A stretch of DNA of 43,803 nucleotides from an uncultured Ruminococcus sp. (GCA_902786345.1 CADACB010000012.1:1-43803); one strand, 5' to 3'; positions 34,696-43,720 are shown, counted from the stretch's first letter. The notes: a model not told the origin generated them from the sequence alone. Program-made: numbers and translations.

Positions 34696-36422
34696 CTGTT
34701 CCTGACCTCCTCTTCCTTAAGCTGTGACAGGCAGATTTCCCTATAGATACTGCAGTTATCAAAAAGCTCATTATGTGTTCCTATACCGGCTATTTCTCCG
34801 TTATCAAGAACTAATATCTTGTCTGCATATCGTACCGTACCTACACGCTGCGAAACCATAATGACAGTCATATTTTTTGTTTCTTCATTAAGCGCTCTGC
34901 GCAGTGCAGCATCAGTAGCAAAATCAAGCGCACTTGCACTGTCGTCAAGTATCAGTATTTCAGGTTCGGCAACTAATGCACGGGCAATTGTCAGACGCTG
35001 GCGCTGTCCGCCCGAAAGATTTTTTCCGCCGGCAGAAAGCATCTTATTTGTTTTTTCAGGGAAATTATATACAAATTCATATGACTGAGATATTTTCAAA
35101 GCTTTTTCAATTTCCTTATCTGTTGCGTTTTTCTTGCCCCATTTCATATTATCCTTTATTGTACCTGAGAAAAGCTCTGCTTTCTGTGGGACAATGCCTA
35201 TCTTTTCTCTGAGATTTTTAAACGAATAATCTTTTACATTAACTCCGTTGATCAGAAGCTCACCTTCGGATACATCATAAAAACGCGGTATTAAATTCAC
35301 CAGGCTGCTTTTGCCTGAACCTGTACCTCCGATAATTCCTATTGTTGAACCTTTTTTGACCGTAAAGCTAATATCTTTCAAAGCGTATCCGCTGTTCTCA
35401 TAACCGAAGGAAACTTTGCGGAATTCAATAAACGGTGCATTTGTGTTTTCCTTTGCCGTATTTTCATTTTCTGTAACAGATGGTTTTGTGTCGAATACTT
35501 CATTTACTCTTGAAGCAGAGGCAGAAGCCTTGGTAAAAATAACGACCAAATTTGAAACAACAATCATAGCAAGCAATATCTGCGTCATATAGTTAACAAG
35601 AGCGATTATCTGTCCCTGCATCAATGTACCTTCCGATACAAATACTGATCCAAACCATACAATGGCAATTATAGCAGCCTGAGCTATAATGTAAGTGACA
35701 GGATTAAGAAGTGCGGAAAGCCTTCCCACTGTAACGGACGTGTGAGCAAGCTCATCATTTTTTTCGTCAAAACGTTCTTCTTCATTTTGTTGTCTGCTAA
35801 AAGCACGTATAACCCTGTTGCCTGAAAGATTTTCCCTTGATATAAGAGATACCTTGTCAAGCCTGCTCTGGATTTTTTTGAAGAACGGAACAGAGCGGTT
35901 CATAATTATAAACAATACCAGTCCAATCAGCAATGCTGCCGCAAAGAATATCAGTGAAAGTTTAATATCAATAGTCATTGCCATTATAAGTGCACCGACA
36001 ACAAGGAAGGGTGCACGTATAACAAGTCTTATCAGCATTGCAACTGCCAGTTGAAGCTGGTTGACATCATTTGTCATTCTTGTTATCAGGGATGGTATTC
36101 CTATTTTATCAAGTTCACTGTGTGAGAATGTATTGATATGACGGAACATTTCATTTCTGACTTTAGTTCCGAAGCCTTGTGAAGCAATTGATGCGGATTT
36201 CTGACAAACAAGCGCACTGCATAGACCCAGCACGCCAAGTAATATCATCAGACCACCTTTTTGAAGAACATAGTTTACATCATTATTTTTTACACCATTG
36301 TCTATAATGTCAGCCGTTATCAGTGGGATAAACAGTTCAAAAATTGCCTCGATAAGCTTGCATAAAGGACCGATTGTCAGCTGTATTTTATAATTTTTTA
36401 AAAATCTTCTTAATCTGAACAT
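34692..36422 (-). CDS. ABC exporter half-transporter, subunit with the degenerate ATPase site
   Basis: A 576-residue partner of the overlapping gene. Six membrane helices (about 15-300) precede an NBD with Walker A GGTGSGKS (365-372), a consensus signature LSGGQ (469-473) and Walker B ILDDSAS (491-497), where the catalytic Glu is Asp494. In the dimer, this Asp faces the LSQGQ of the other subunit, giving one degenerate and one consensus ATP site, exactly as in known asymmetric exporters. First gene of the pair; its promoter region (36470-36498) contains a repeated AACATCCGG motif. The ribosome site is a modest AAAGAGATG. Confidence 0.93.
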   Translation of the reverse strand: MFRLRRFLKNYKIQLTIGPLCKLIEAIFELFIPLITADIIDNGVKNNDVNYVLQKGGLMILLGVLGLCSALVCQKSASIASQGFGTKVRNEMFRHINTFSHSELDKIGIPSLITRMTNDVNQLQLAVAMLIRLVIRAPFLVVGALIMAMTIDIKLSLIFFAAALLIGLVLFIIMNRSVPFFKKIQSRLDKVSLISRENLSGNRVIRAFSRQQNEEERFDEKNDELAHTSVTVGRLSALLNPVTYIIAQAAIIAIVWFGSVFVSEGTLMQGQIIALVNYMTQILLAMIVVSNLVVIFTKASASASRVNEVFDTKPSVTENENTAKENTNAPFIEFRKVSFGYENSGYALKDISFTVKKGSTIGIIGGTGSGKSSLVNLIPRFYDVSEGELLINGVNVKDYSFKNLREKIGIVPQKAELFSGTIKDNMKWGKKNATDKEIEKALKISQSYEFVYNFPEKTNKMLSAGGKNLSGGQRQRLTIARALVAEPEILILDDSASALDFATDAALRRALNEETKNMTVIMVSQRVGTVRYADKILVLDNGEIAGIGTHNELFDNCSIYREICLSQLKEEEVRNR

Positions 36423-36469
36423 AATATCATCTCTTTATTTCTGCATAATTTATTAATATCTTTTTATTT

Positions 36470-36505
36470 ATTCTATAACATCCGGATGAAATCGTCAACA
36501 TCCGG
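36470..36505 (-). promoter_or_regulatory. Exporter promoter with two AACATCCGG operator-like repeats
   Basis: On the minus strand TTGACG (36498-36493), a 17-bp spacer and TAGAAT (36475-36470) form a promoter. AACATCCGG occurs on the plus strand at 36477-36485 and again at 36497-36505, exactly 20 bp apart (two helix turns). The first copy is part of a perfect palindrome CATCCGGATG (36479-36488) inside the spacer. No regulator gene is adjacent. Confidence 0.5.
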
Positions 36506-36672
36506 CGGCAAACTGCCACACCCATGTTCTTAATTCGCTCGATTGGATTTTCTGAGCAATAACCGTTGTCACGCGGTATAAACTTCATTAATTATTTCAC
36601 AATATCCTGTTTTTACATAACAAAGAAGGTGTTACTATTCGCAAGAAGCTGTTTATAAAAAACGGAATAATA

Positions 36673-38124
36673 ATGTCCTTTTCTGCATTGCTTATCAGAA
36701 GTATGGGGATGATGTTCAGAGTATTTCTTACTGACACTATAGGTGCTGAAGGAATCGGACTTTACCAGCTTATAATGAGTGTATATCTTGTTTTTGCTTC
36801 GGTATCAACGGCAGGTATATCGCTGTGTGCAACAAGGCTGTTTGGAGATTTTTATTCTGCCGGAAAAATAAGCCGGGCAAAATATTCGGTAGAACGATGT
36901 ATACTTATGGCTTTTTTGTCGGGGGTAATACTTAGTACAATAATGTTTTTGGCATCAGATATATTTGCAAATTACCTTCTTAATGAAAAACGTACCGCAC
37001 CGGCACTTAGGCTTCTTGCACCAAGTCTGCCTTTTATGGCTGTATCAGCTTGTATAAGGGGATATTTTGTTGCCCGAAGAAAAACTCTGCAAACCTCAGG
37101 AGAACAAATTCTTGAGCAGATCATAGAGATGGGTGTGTTTATATTCGTATTTTCATATTATCGTCCGTCAACACTTGAGGCTTCTTGTACGGCAGCAGTA
37201 TTCGGAACAAGTGCAGCAGAATTTGTTTCTTTTATATACTCGATTTTATGCTATAGGTTGGATATAAAGAGATTTAATTGTCGTTCTGAACGTGTAAACT
37301 CTCTTTTCAGACTTGTGATGCCGGTCGCATTGCCGGTTACGGCAAACGCAGCCTTAAGAAGCGGATTATCTGCTGCCGAAAACGCACTGATACCTTACGG
37401 TCTGAAACGATACGGAAGTTCTGACAGTAATGCCCTTGCACAATACGGTATAATCAGCGGAATGTCAATGACTGTTCTTGTGTTTCCATCAGTATTTATT
37501 ATACCCTTTGCAATGCTTATTGTGCCTGAGATTGCAGAAGCTGTTGTATTAAAGCATAACAAAGGAATAAAGCATATGACCGAAAAAATGGTTTCAATTA
37601 CATTGCTGTATTCTATACCTGTAACGGTATGCTTCATTTTCTTTGCAGTACCGCTGTGTAATATGATTTTCGGAAACGAACAGGCTGGAACATATCTTGC
37701 CGTTCTTGCTCCTGTTGTTCCGCTTATGTATATGGATTCAGTGGTTGACGGTATTTTAAAGGGACTTAACGAACAGACAAGTTATCTGATATTTAATACG
37801 ATAGATTCCGCAGTAAGGGTTCTGCTTACGTATATATTACTGCCGCATTTCGGAATATATGGTGTTATTGCAGTGATAATTATAAGTGAACTTCTTAATA
37901 CATTTCTCAGTGTTGCAAGGCTTATAAAAATTACCAGCTTCAGACTTTGTGTTTTTGACGATATTATACGTCCGTTAATATGTATTCTTATACCGTGCCT
38001 GTTTTTAAGATTGCTTCCGGAATCTGATGTTTCAGGAGGTTCTTCAATAATAAAAATTATTATTGCCATTTTATTTTATCTACTCGCAGTTAAATACACA
38101 AAGATAAGCCGGACTGAAAGCTGA
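36673..38124 (+). CDS. spoVB: SpoVB/MVF-family polysaccharide or lipid-linked precursor flippase
   Basis: A membrane flippase of the MOP superfamily, related to stage V sporulation protein B, which is needed for spore-cortex synthesis. At least 483 residues with about 14 hydrophobic segments; typical segments are LTDTIGAEGIGLYQLIMSVY near the start, ACIRGYFVARRKTLQTSGEQILEQI and LVFPSVFIIPFAMLIVPEIAEA. ATG 36673 is the first ordinary start, but the open frame upstream encodes RKKLFIKNGII, which looks like the missing family N-terminus, and AAGAAGGTG at 36623-36631 precedes an ATT at 36637. The true start may therefore be ATT 36637. The 3' end lies within a bidirectional hairpin. Confidence 0.88.
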   Translation: MSFSALLIRSMGMMFRVFLTDTIGAEGIGLYQLIMSVYLVFASVSTAGISLCATRLFGDFYSAGKISRAKYSVERCILMAFLSGVILSTIMFLASDIFANYLLNEKRTAPALRLLAPSLPFMAVSACIRGYFVARRKTLQTSGEQILEQIIEMGVFIFVFSYYRPSTLEASCTAAVFGTSAAEFVSFIYSILCYRLDIKRFNCRSERVNSLFRLVMPVALPVTANAALRSGLSAAENALIPYGLKRYGSSDSNALAQYGIISGMSMTVLVFPSVFIIPFAMLIVPEIAEAVVLKHNKGIKHMTEKMVSITLLYSIPVTVCFIFFAVPLCNMIFGNEQAGTYLAVLAPVVPLMYMDSVVDGILKGLNEQTSYLIFNTIDSAVRVLLTYILLPHFGIYGVIAVIIISELLNTFLSVARLIKITSFRLCVFDDIIRPLICILIPCLFLRLLPESDVSGGSSIIKIIIAILFYLLAVKYTKISRTES

Positions 38125-38136
38125 CAGTCCGGCTTA
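38105..38136. terminator. Hairpin spanning the spoVB stop, shared with the LysM gene
   Basis: TAAGCCGGACTG (38105-38116) pairs perfectly with CAGTCCGGCTTA (38125-38136); the spoVB stop codon lies in the loop. It separates two convergent genes and can end both transcripts. Confidence 0.75.
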
Positions 38137-38148
38137 AATATTTTAATG

Positions 38149-38814
38149 CTATTTTCTTATAATTATTACCTGGTCAGGATATATCAGGTCCGGATTGGTA
38201 ATTCTGTTAAGATTTATAAGATAGGGAACACTTACACCATACATTCTTGCAATCTTCCATAGTGAATCTCCGCTTTTTACAATATATTCAAGTCTGCCTT
38301 CATTATTGTTCTCAGCGGGGATTAATATTGTTTGTCCTTCATTAATAACATCCGGGTTACTTATATTGTTTAATTCTGCAAGGGTACTTGTTTTTGTGTT
38401 GTTATCTGCTGCTATACCCGAAAGCGTATCGCCGCTCTTTACAGTGTAGCTTTGAGGTCTTTTTACCGGCACATAGTAAAGAGGTATTTTAAGAACCTGT
38501 CCTTCATTGATTTCATTCGGATTATCAATATTATTAAAAGCTGCAAGCTTCTGAACGTTTATACCATATTTTGAAGCGATTTCTGCAAGAGTATCACCGC
38601 GCTTGACTATATAATCCGTAGTAGCCTGCCGATCGTTTTCTTTCTTCATTTTCGGAATTTCTGAAACAGGAATTCTGAGGAGCTGTCCCTCGTATATAAC
38701 ATCCGGATCAGCAATTCCGTTATATCTTGCTATCATATTAACGGTTGTGAAATATTTTTTTGCAATATTAAAAAGCGTATCGCCCTTTCGGACAGTGTAT
38801 ATAACTGTATCCAT
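38149..38814 (-). CDS. Four-LysM-repeat protein without signal peptide
   Basis: A 221-residue protein made almost entirely of four LysM domains (about 4-49, 67-112, 120-166, 174-220), each starting with a YTV/YIVK.GD(T/S)L motif and ending in IP or an equivalent. LysM domains bind N-acetylglucosamine-containing glycans such as peptidoglycan or spore cortex. No signal peptide, membrane segment or catalytic domain is present. That suggests action inside the cell, for example on the forespore side, as for spore-coat LysM proteins; the convergent spoVB neighbour fits this but does not prove it. GGAGGG precedes the ATG. Confidence 0.88.
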   Translation of the reverse strand: MDTVIYTVRKGDTLFNIAKKYFTTVNMIARYNGIADPDVIYEGQLLRIPVSEIPKMKKENDRQATTDYIVKRGDTLAEIASKYGINVQKLAAFNNIDNPNEINEGQVLKIPLYYVPVKRPQSYTVKSGDTLSGIAADNNTKTSTLAELNNISNPDVINEGQTILIPAENNNEGRLEYIVKSGDSLWKIARMYGVSVPYLINLNRITNPDLIYPDQVIIIRK

Positions 38815-38865
38815 AGCTTTCCCTCCGATTCATTATATGCTTATAATTTTATTTATGTTAATGGT

Positions 38866-38894
38866 TTGTAAAATTACAGAATGTATGTTAAAAT
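38866..38894 (+). promoter_or_regulatory. Promoter of the pseudouridine synthase gene
   Basis: TTGTAA (38866-38871), a 17-bp spacer and an extended -10 TGTTAAAAT (TAAAAT at 38889-38894) predict a start near 38901, leaving a leader of only about 9 nt. The divergent LysM promoter must overlap this region. Confidence 0.5.
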
Positions 38895-38909
38895 AATGAC
38901 GGTGATTTT

Positions 38910-39629
38910 ATGGCATTACAAAGAACAGACAAAATTTTGTCATCACAAAATATCGCAAGCAGAAGTGAAATAAAGTCTATGATAAAATCCGGAAGAATAA
39001 CGGCTGACGGAAATACAGTAAAACGCCCTGAGGAGAAATATGATCCGGACAACACTGAATTTGCCGTAGACGGCGTCAGAATAAATTTCAGAAAATATTT
39101 GTACATAATGATGAATAAGCCCCAGGGAGTTTTATCTGCAAGTAATGACAGATATGAAAAAACAGTTATTGATCTGCTGCCTGAAAATTTAAGAAGGAAA
39201 GACCTTTTTCCGGCAGGGAGGCTTGATAAAAACACGGAAGGCTTTATTCTTATAACTAATGACGGTGAGCTTTCACATAAAATGCTGTCTCCTAAAAGCC
39301 ACGTATATAAGCTCTATGAAGCTCAGACTGACCGCGATCTGACAGATGATGACGTTAAAGCCTTCAGTAAAGGTATAAAAGTAGGAGAGCTTTCTTTTAT
39401 GCCTGCTGAAATGAAAATAACGGGCAGGAACAAGGCACTTGTAGAGATCTGTGAGGGAAAGTTTCATCAGATAAAAAAGATGTTTATGGCTGTGGGTGCA
39501 GAGGTTATTTCACTTAAAAGACTCAGGATAGGTCAGGTTCATCTGGATGAGAGTCTGTCTCCGGGGGAATGCAGAGAGCTTGAACCTCAAGAAATCATTG
39601 ACATATTAAGTCTAAATCACGGAATTTAA
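38910..39629 (+). CDS. RsuA/RluB-family pseudouridine synthase
   Basis: Converts a uridine in ribosomal RNA to pseudouridine. The 239 residues begin with an S4 RNA-binding domain (TDKILSSQNIASRSEIKSMIKSGRITADG in outline, 6-34) and continue with the RsuA-type catalytic domain: MMNKPQGVLSA (67-77), AGRLDKNTEGF (102-112) with catalytic Asp106, and KFHQIKKMFMAVGAEVISLKR near 180. It resembles RsuA (16S) more than RluB, but the target site cannot be decided by reading. Only a weak GGTGA precedes the ATG and the predicted leader is very short. Confidence 0.92.
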   Translation: MALQRTDKILSSQNIASRSEIKSMIKSGRITADGNTVKRPEEKYDPDNTEFAVDGVRINFRKYLYIMMNKPQGVLSASNDRYEKTVIDLLPENLRRKDLFPAGRLDKNTEGFILITNDGELSHKMLSPKSHVYKLYEAQTDRDLTDDDVKAFSKGIKVGELSFMPAEMKITGRNKALVEICEGKFHQIKKMFMAVGAEVISLKRLRIGQVHLDESLSPGECRELEPQEIIDILSLNHGI

Positions 39630-39729
39630 TTGAAAAAATCGTATGCAATATGCACAAATTCAGGCAGTTAATTTTGTCTTATGTGAATTATATCTAAACT
39701 GAGCAGTTAGATTTTAGTAAAAAAAAGTA

Positions 39730-39758
39730 TTTCATTTTTGGAAAAAATCTGTTATAGT
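39730..39758 (+). promoter_or_regulatory. Putative promoter of the MsmX/UgpC-type ATPase
   Basis: TTTCAT (39730-39735), a 17-bp spacer and an extended -10 TGTTATAGT (TATAGT at 39753-39758) predict a start near 39765. Confidence 0.45.
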
Positions 39759-39818
39759 ATTAGTGTTGAATATTGATTTCAAATACGCTTTCAATACAGC
39801 GAACTCAGGAGGAAAATT

Positions 39819-40931
39819 ATGGCAAGTGTATCTTTAAGAAACGTTTATAAAATCTATGACGGAAACGTTGTAGCTGTTAGTGACTTTAACCTTGAGATCG
39901 AGGATAAAGAGTTTATTATCTTCGTTGGTCCTTCCGGTTGCGGTAAGTCAACAACTCTTCGTATGATCGCAGGTCTTGAGGATATTTCAAAGGGTCAGCT
40001 TTATATAGGTGATGTTTTGGCTAACGATATTTCACCAAAGGACAGAGATATAGCAATGGTGTTCCAGAACTATGCTCTTTATCCGCATATGACTGTATTT
40101 GATAATATGGCTTTCGGTCTTAAGCTTCGTAAAACTCCCCCGGAGGAGATCAGAAGACGTGTTGAAGAAGCTGCAAGATCTCTTGATATAGCTCATCTTC
40201 TTGAGCGTAAGCCTAAGGCTCTTTCCGGTGGTCAGAGACAGCGTGTTGCACTTGGTCGCGCAATCGTTCGTGATCCTAAGGTATTCCTTCTTGACGAGCC
40301 TCTTTCAAACCTTGATGCAAAGCTCAGAACTGCCATGAGAACAGAGATTTCTAAGCTCCATAAAAGACTTGGAACAACATTTATTTACGTTACACATGAC
40401 CAGACAGAGGCTATGACAATGGCTGACCGTATCGTTGTTATGAAGGACGGATTTATTCAGCAAGTTGATACTCCTCAGAATCTTTATGAAAGACCTTGTA
40501 ACCAGTTCGTTGCAGGATTTATGGGTACACCTCAGATGAACTTCATTGATTCTACAATAGTAAGATCAGGCGACGATTATGGTATTCAGTTCGGCAGATA
40601 TACAATTCCTCTTCCTGAGTCCAAGAATAAGAAAAATATTCTTTCACACTTTGTAGGCAAAGAGGTTGTTCTCGGTATTCGTCCTGAGGATGTACACGAT
40701 GAGCCTGAGTTCCTTGAAAGATCAGAAGAGAGCATTATTGAGGCACAGGTTGAAATTACTGAGCTTATGGGTAATGAGATCTATCTCTACCTCGGAATCG
40801 AGGGTACATCTGCTGTTGCCCGTGTTGATCCTTCATCAACCGCAGAGGCTGGAGAGACAATTGAGATTGCTTTCGATGTTGAGAAAATTCATATCTTTGA
40901 TAAAGAAACAGAGAGAACAATTACAAACTGA
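39819..40931 (+). CDS. ugpC: Multi-sugar ABC importer ATPase (MsmX/UgpC type)
   Basis: Cytoplasmic ATPase that energises carbohydrate ABC importers. The 370 residues have Walker [10 protein letters not shown] (37-45), Q-loop Gln83, LSGGQRQR (135-142), [14 protein letters not shown] (157-170), the switch His193 and a C-terminal TOBE domain (about 235-360), all normal for the family. No sugar-binding protein or permease genes are adjacent, which is typical for MsmX-like ATPases shared by several importers. AGGAGG precedes the ATG closely, and codon choice is more biased (many CTT, CGT, GGT) than in its neighbours, suggesting high expression. Confidence 0.95.
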   Translation: MASVSLRNVYKIYDGNVVAVSDFNLEIEDKEFIIFVGPSGCGKSTTLRMIAGLEDISKGQLYIGDVLANDISPKDRDIAMVFQNYALYPHMTVFDNMAFGLKLRKTPPEEIRRRVEEAARSLDIAHLLERKPKALSGGQRQRVALGRAIVRDPKVFLLDEPLSNLDAKLRTAMRTEISKLHKRLGTTFIYVTHDQTEAMTMADRIVVMKDGFIQQVDTPQNLYERPCNQFVAGFMGTPQMNFIDSTIVRSGDDYGIQFGRYTIPLPESKNKKNILSHFVGKEVVLGIRPEDVHDEPEFLERSEESIIEAQVEITELMGNEIYLYLGIEGTSAVARVDPSSTAEAGETIEIAFDVEKIHIFDKETERTITN

Positions 40932-40948
40932 TTATTAGTGACTGTTTT

Positions 40949-40977
40949 AAGGTCTGCACTTGGTGCAGACCTTTTTA
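40949..40977 (+). terminator. Terminator after the sugar ATPase
   Basis: AAGGTCTGCAC (40949-40959) pairs with GTGCAGACCTT (40963-40973) around TTG and ends in five T. Confidence 0.92.
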
Positions 40978-41130
40978 TGTTGTAAAATTATTGACAGTTT
41001 GTCATACGATAAGTATAAAATAAGTCGATAAAATTCTATTAAATTCTGAATCTTATGGAAATATAGCTGCATTTGGTTTTTAGAAAGATACTTCTCTTTT
41101 TGAAAAAGTGAGGTATGCTTTGTGAAATAA

Positions 41131-41160
41131 CAAAAAGGACTGTCTTGAGAGACAGTCCTT
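41131..41160 (-). terminator. Terminator of the glycyl-tRNA synthetase gene
   Basis: AAGGACTGTCT (41135-41145) pairs with AGACAGTCCTT (41150-41160) around TGAG; reading leftwards it ends in TTTTTG. It lies 20 bases after the minus-strand stop. Confidence 0.9.
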
Positions 41161-41180
41161 CGTAGGTGTTTTTTATAAAA

Positions 41181-42557
41181 TCAGAATTTTATTTTTTCGT
41201 TGATATATTCAACAAGCTTATCTATTGCAACTCTTTCTTGTGCCATAGTATCACGGTCGCGAACGGTAACACATCCATCCTCAAGACTGTCGAAGTCGTA
41301 TGTAATACAGAACGGAGTGCCTATTTCATCCTGACGACGATAACGCTTGCCTATAGAACCTGCATCATCATAGTCTGTCATAAAGCTTTTTGAAAGCATT
41401 GTGTAAACTTCATCAGCTTTTTCAGAAAGCTTCTTTGAAAGAGGGAGAACTGCAGCTTTGAATGGAGCGAGTGTGGGATGAAGATGAAGTACGACTCTGG
41501 TGTCTTTTTCGTCGATTTTTTCTTCGTCATAGGCTTCAACCATAATTGCAAGGAACAAACGCTCTACACCAAGTGAAGGCTCAATAACATAAGGAACATA
41601 TTTTTCATTGGTCTGAGGATCAAAATATTCAAGTGCCTTGCCGCTTGTATTGATGTGCTGGGTAAGATCATAGTCGGTTCTGTCAGCAATACCCCAAAGC
41701 TCACCCCAGCCGAACGGGAAGAGATATTCAAAGTCAGTAGTAGCCTTTGAATAGAATGAAAGCTCCTCCGGATCGTGATCGCGGAGTCTGAGATTTTCCT
41801 CTTTAATGTTGAGGGAATAGAGCCAGTCACGGCAAAAGCTTCTCCAGTAAGCAAACCATTCAAGGTCGGTGTCAGGCTTGCAGAAAAATTCAAGCTCCAT
41901 CTGCTCAAATTCACGAACACGGAAAATGAAGTTGCCGGGAGTGATCTCATTACGGAATGATTTTCCGATCTGTGCAACGCCAAAAGGAACTTTTTTTCTG
42001 CTTGTTCTCTGAATATTTGCAAAGTTTACAAAAATACCCTGAGCTGTTTCCGGGCGAAGATAAAGCTCATTTTTTGTATCTTCGGTAACACCCTGAAATG
42101 TTTTGAACATAAGGTTGAACTGACGAATATCAGTGAAGTTATGCTTACCGCAGTTTGGACAGGGTATCTGCTTTTCGTTTATGTATTCCGTCATCTTATC
42201 GTTTGACCAGCCGGCAACATTGGTGCCGTCAAAATCTTCGATAAGATTATCAGCACGATGGCGTGTTTTGCATTCTTTACAGTCCATAAGAGGATCAGAG
42301 AAACCTCCGAGGTGGCCGGATGCTATCCATGTCTGCGGATTCATAAGTATGGCTGCATCAAGACCAACGTTGTATTTATTTTCCTGAACGAACTTTTTAA
42401 GCCACGCTGCTTTGATATTATTTTTAAGAGCCATACCAAGCGGACCATAATCCCATGTGTTTGCAAGACCGCCGTATATTTCAGAACCGGGATATACAAA
42501 GCCTCTGCCTTTACAAAGGGCAACAATTTTTTCCATTGTTTTTTCAGTATTCTTCAT
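41181..42557 (-). CDS. glyS: Glycine-tRNA ligase, single-chain class II type
   Basis: Charges tRNA-Gly. The 458 residues are the alpha2-type enzyme, not the alpha2-beta2 form. Seen are the N-terminal [26 protein letters not shown] outline, a zinc-binding pair (CKECKTRH and CPNCGKH), motif 2 [23 protein letters not shown] and motif 3 [15 protein letters not shown], then the anticodon-binding domain. GGAGG is 8 bases before the ATG. No T-box lies in the short leader, so regulation by uncharged tRNA is not evident. A good promoter is at 42591-42619. Confidence 0.97.
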   Translation of the reverse strand: MKNTEKTMEKIVALCKGRGFVYPGSEIYGGLANTWDYGPLGMALKNNIKAAWLKKFVQENKYNVGLDAAILMNPQTWIASGHLGGFSDPLMDCKECKTRHRADNLIEDFDGTNVAGWSNDKMTEYINEKQIPCPNCGKHNFTDIRQFNLMFKTFQGVTEDTKNELYLRPETAQGIFVNFANIQRTSRKKVPFGVAQIGKSFRNEITPGNFIFRVREFEQMELEFFCKPDTDLEWFAYWRSFCRDWLYSLNIKEENLRLRDHDPEELSFYSKATTDFEYLFPFGWGELWGIADRTDYDLTQHINTSGKALEYFDPQTNEKYVPYVIEPSLGVERLFLAIMVEAYDEEKIDEKDTRVVLHLHPTLAPFKAAVLPLSKKLSEKADEVYTMLSKSFMTDYDDAGSIGKRYRRQDEIGTPFCITYDFDSLEDGCVTVRDRDTMAQERVAIDKLVEYINEKIKF

Positions 42558-42590
42558 TTATCTTTCCTCCGTTGTAAATCAGATACAATG

Positions 42591-42619
42591 ATTTTAACAC
42601 TTTTCTTTGTTAACTTCAA
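42591..42619 (-). promoter_or_regulatory. Promoter of the glycyl-tRNA synthetase gene
   Basis: Minus-strand TTGAAG (42619-42614), a 17-bp spacer and extended -10 TGTTAAAAT (TAAAAT at 42596-42591) predict a start near 42584. Confidence 0.65.
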
Positions 42620-42624
42620 TAGAA

Positions 42625-42668
42625 AATTTATAATTAAAGCTTTTTCAATTTATAATTAAAGTTTTTTC
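42625..42668. repeat. 22-bp tandem duplication at the 3' end of the SDR gene
   Basis: Two directly adjacent 22-bp copies (42625-42646 and 42647-42668) differ at one base (C40 versus T62 of the local count). The second copy contains the SDR stop codon (42656-42658), the first lies just upstream of the next promoter. Confidence 0.85.
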
Positions 42669-43573
42669 TGATGTTTGATTTTGGTATCAATAAACTTTGT
42701 GTATTGTTTGCGGTTATAAATGCTGTGAAGATTGTTTCTGTACCATTTAAATTCTTCCTGTAAGCCTTGCATCAACGGAATGGTATCGGGCATTAATTTG
42801 TTTTGTTCTGATACATCTAAAACATACTCATAATCATAGAAACAGAAATAATCCCTTTGGGGTACAGATTTTTCAACGCTGACAAAGTTAATGTCTTTTC
42901 CTGCTGCCTTATAACATATCTTAACCCATTCTTTTACAGTTACAATTTCTTTATTACCAACATTAAAAATATGATTTTCAGGGTGTTGCTTCAGCAATAT
43001 TTCGATAAATCTGCACAAATCGGCAACATTGAAAAATTGCAGTTTCATTTCTCCGTTTTCCGGAATGTAGAATTCTCTGTTCTGCATTGCACAATCGAAC
43101 GGAAATGCTTCACGATATAGATTCTCATATATACCATAAAAATACGGGGGACGAAGAATATATGCGTTAGGAACTCGTTTTGAGAGGTATTGTTCCGCTT
43201 TTAGTTTATTTGTACCATAATCGCCCCAAACAGAGTTATAGCCACAAACCTGTTTTTCAGTAAAAGGTTGTGGATTTGTTTCGGGATAAACTGCACTTGA
43301 ACTAATAAAAACATAATCATCAAAGGTAATACCCGAATCCAGTAGTTTGCGGATATGCTCATCTGTATATGCTGTAATGTCAAGGATTACATCAAAATGT
43401 TTTCCTTTAAGATTATCACCTAATTGTGCCCTGTCACAACATATAAGATTAACACCATCAACTTGATCTCTGCTGCCACGATTGAGTACAGTTACGTCAT
43501 TTCCTGATTTAACAAAATACTCTGCTGCAAATTTGCTTACGAATGTTGTACCACCAGTAATTAATATTTTCAT
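42656..43573 (-). CDS. NAD-dependent epimerase/dehydratase-like extended SDR protein
   Basis: A 305-residue Rossmann-fold protein of the atypical/extended short-chain dehydrogenase group. The nucleotide loop reads TGGTTFVSK at the N-terminus, lacking two of the three glycines of the usual TGGTGFIG, as in the subgroup related to RNA-binding CSP41-like proteins. Catalytic-type residues are visible as FISSSAVYP and YGTNK (Tyr-x3-Lys). The substrate is unknown, and both sugar-nucleotide chemistry and non-catalytic roles are possible. The frame is open to 43627, but AAGGAGGAG lies about seven bases before ATG 43573, which starts the Rossmann strand. It is followed by glyS on the same strand but has its own promoter. 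Confidence 0.85.
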   Translation of the reverse strand: MKILITGGTTFVSKFAAEYFVKSGNDVTVLNRGSRDQVDGVNLICCDRAQLGDNLKGKHFDVILDITAYTDEHIRKLLDSGITFDDYVFISSSAVYPETNPQPFTEKQVCGYNSVWGDYGTNKLKAEQYLSKRVPNAYILRPPYFYGIYENLYREAFPFDCAMQNREFYIPENGEMKLQFFNVADLCRFIEILLKQHPENHIFNVGNKEIVTVKEWVKICYKAAGKDINFVSVEKSVPQRDYFCFYDYEYVLDVSEQNKLMPDTIPLMQGLQEEFKWYRNNLHSIYNRKQYTKFIDTKIKHQKKL

Positions 43574-43607
43574 AGTCTCCTCCTTGCAGAAAAATATTAC
43601 TAAATTC

Positions 43608-43636
43608 AATATATCATATTCTGACAATCATTTCAA
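43608..43636 (-). promoter_or_regulatory. Promoter of the SDR gene
   Basis: Minus-strand TTGAAA (43636-43631), a 17-bp spacer and TATATT (43613-43608) predict a start near 43601. It directly abuts the GC-rich tandem repeats. Confidence 0.6.
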
Positions 43637-43639
43637 TAT

Positions 43640-43720
43640 CGGGTGCGTGACCGCACAGGACAATTCGCGGTGCGTGTCCGCACAGGACAGTTCGCGGTGC
43701 GTGTCCGCACAGGACAGTTC
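43640..43720. repeat. Three tandem 27-bp GC-rich repeats, each a hairpin
   Basis: Copies at 43640-43666, 43667-43693 and 43694-43720. Copies two and three are identical; copy one differs at a few bases. Each contains GTGCG-N4-CGCAC, able to form a hairpin, followed by AGGACAGTTC. There are no spacers, so it is not CRISPR. After 43720 the sequence runs GCGATCGCGTTCGC and then ordinary AT-richer DNA to the window end, where no gene is seen. Confidence 0.9.

Noticed and set aside
42560-42655. T-box riboswitch upstream of glycyl-tRNA synthetase
   Set aside because: The leader is only about 27 nt from the predicted start and has neither the T-box sequence nor a specifier stem.
43640-43720. Possible CRISPR array at the right end
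   Set aside because: The 27-bp units are directly head to tail with no unique spacers, and no cas gene is present.
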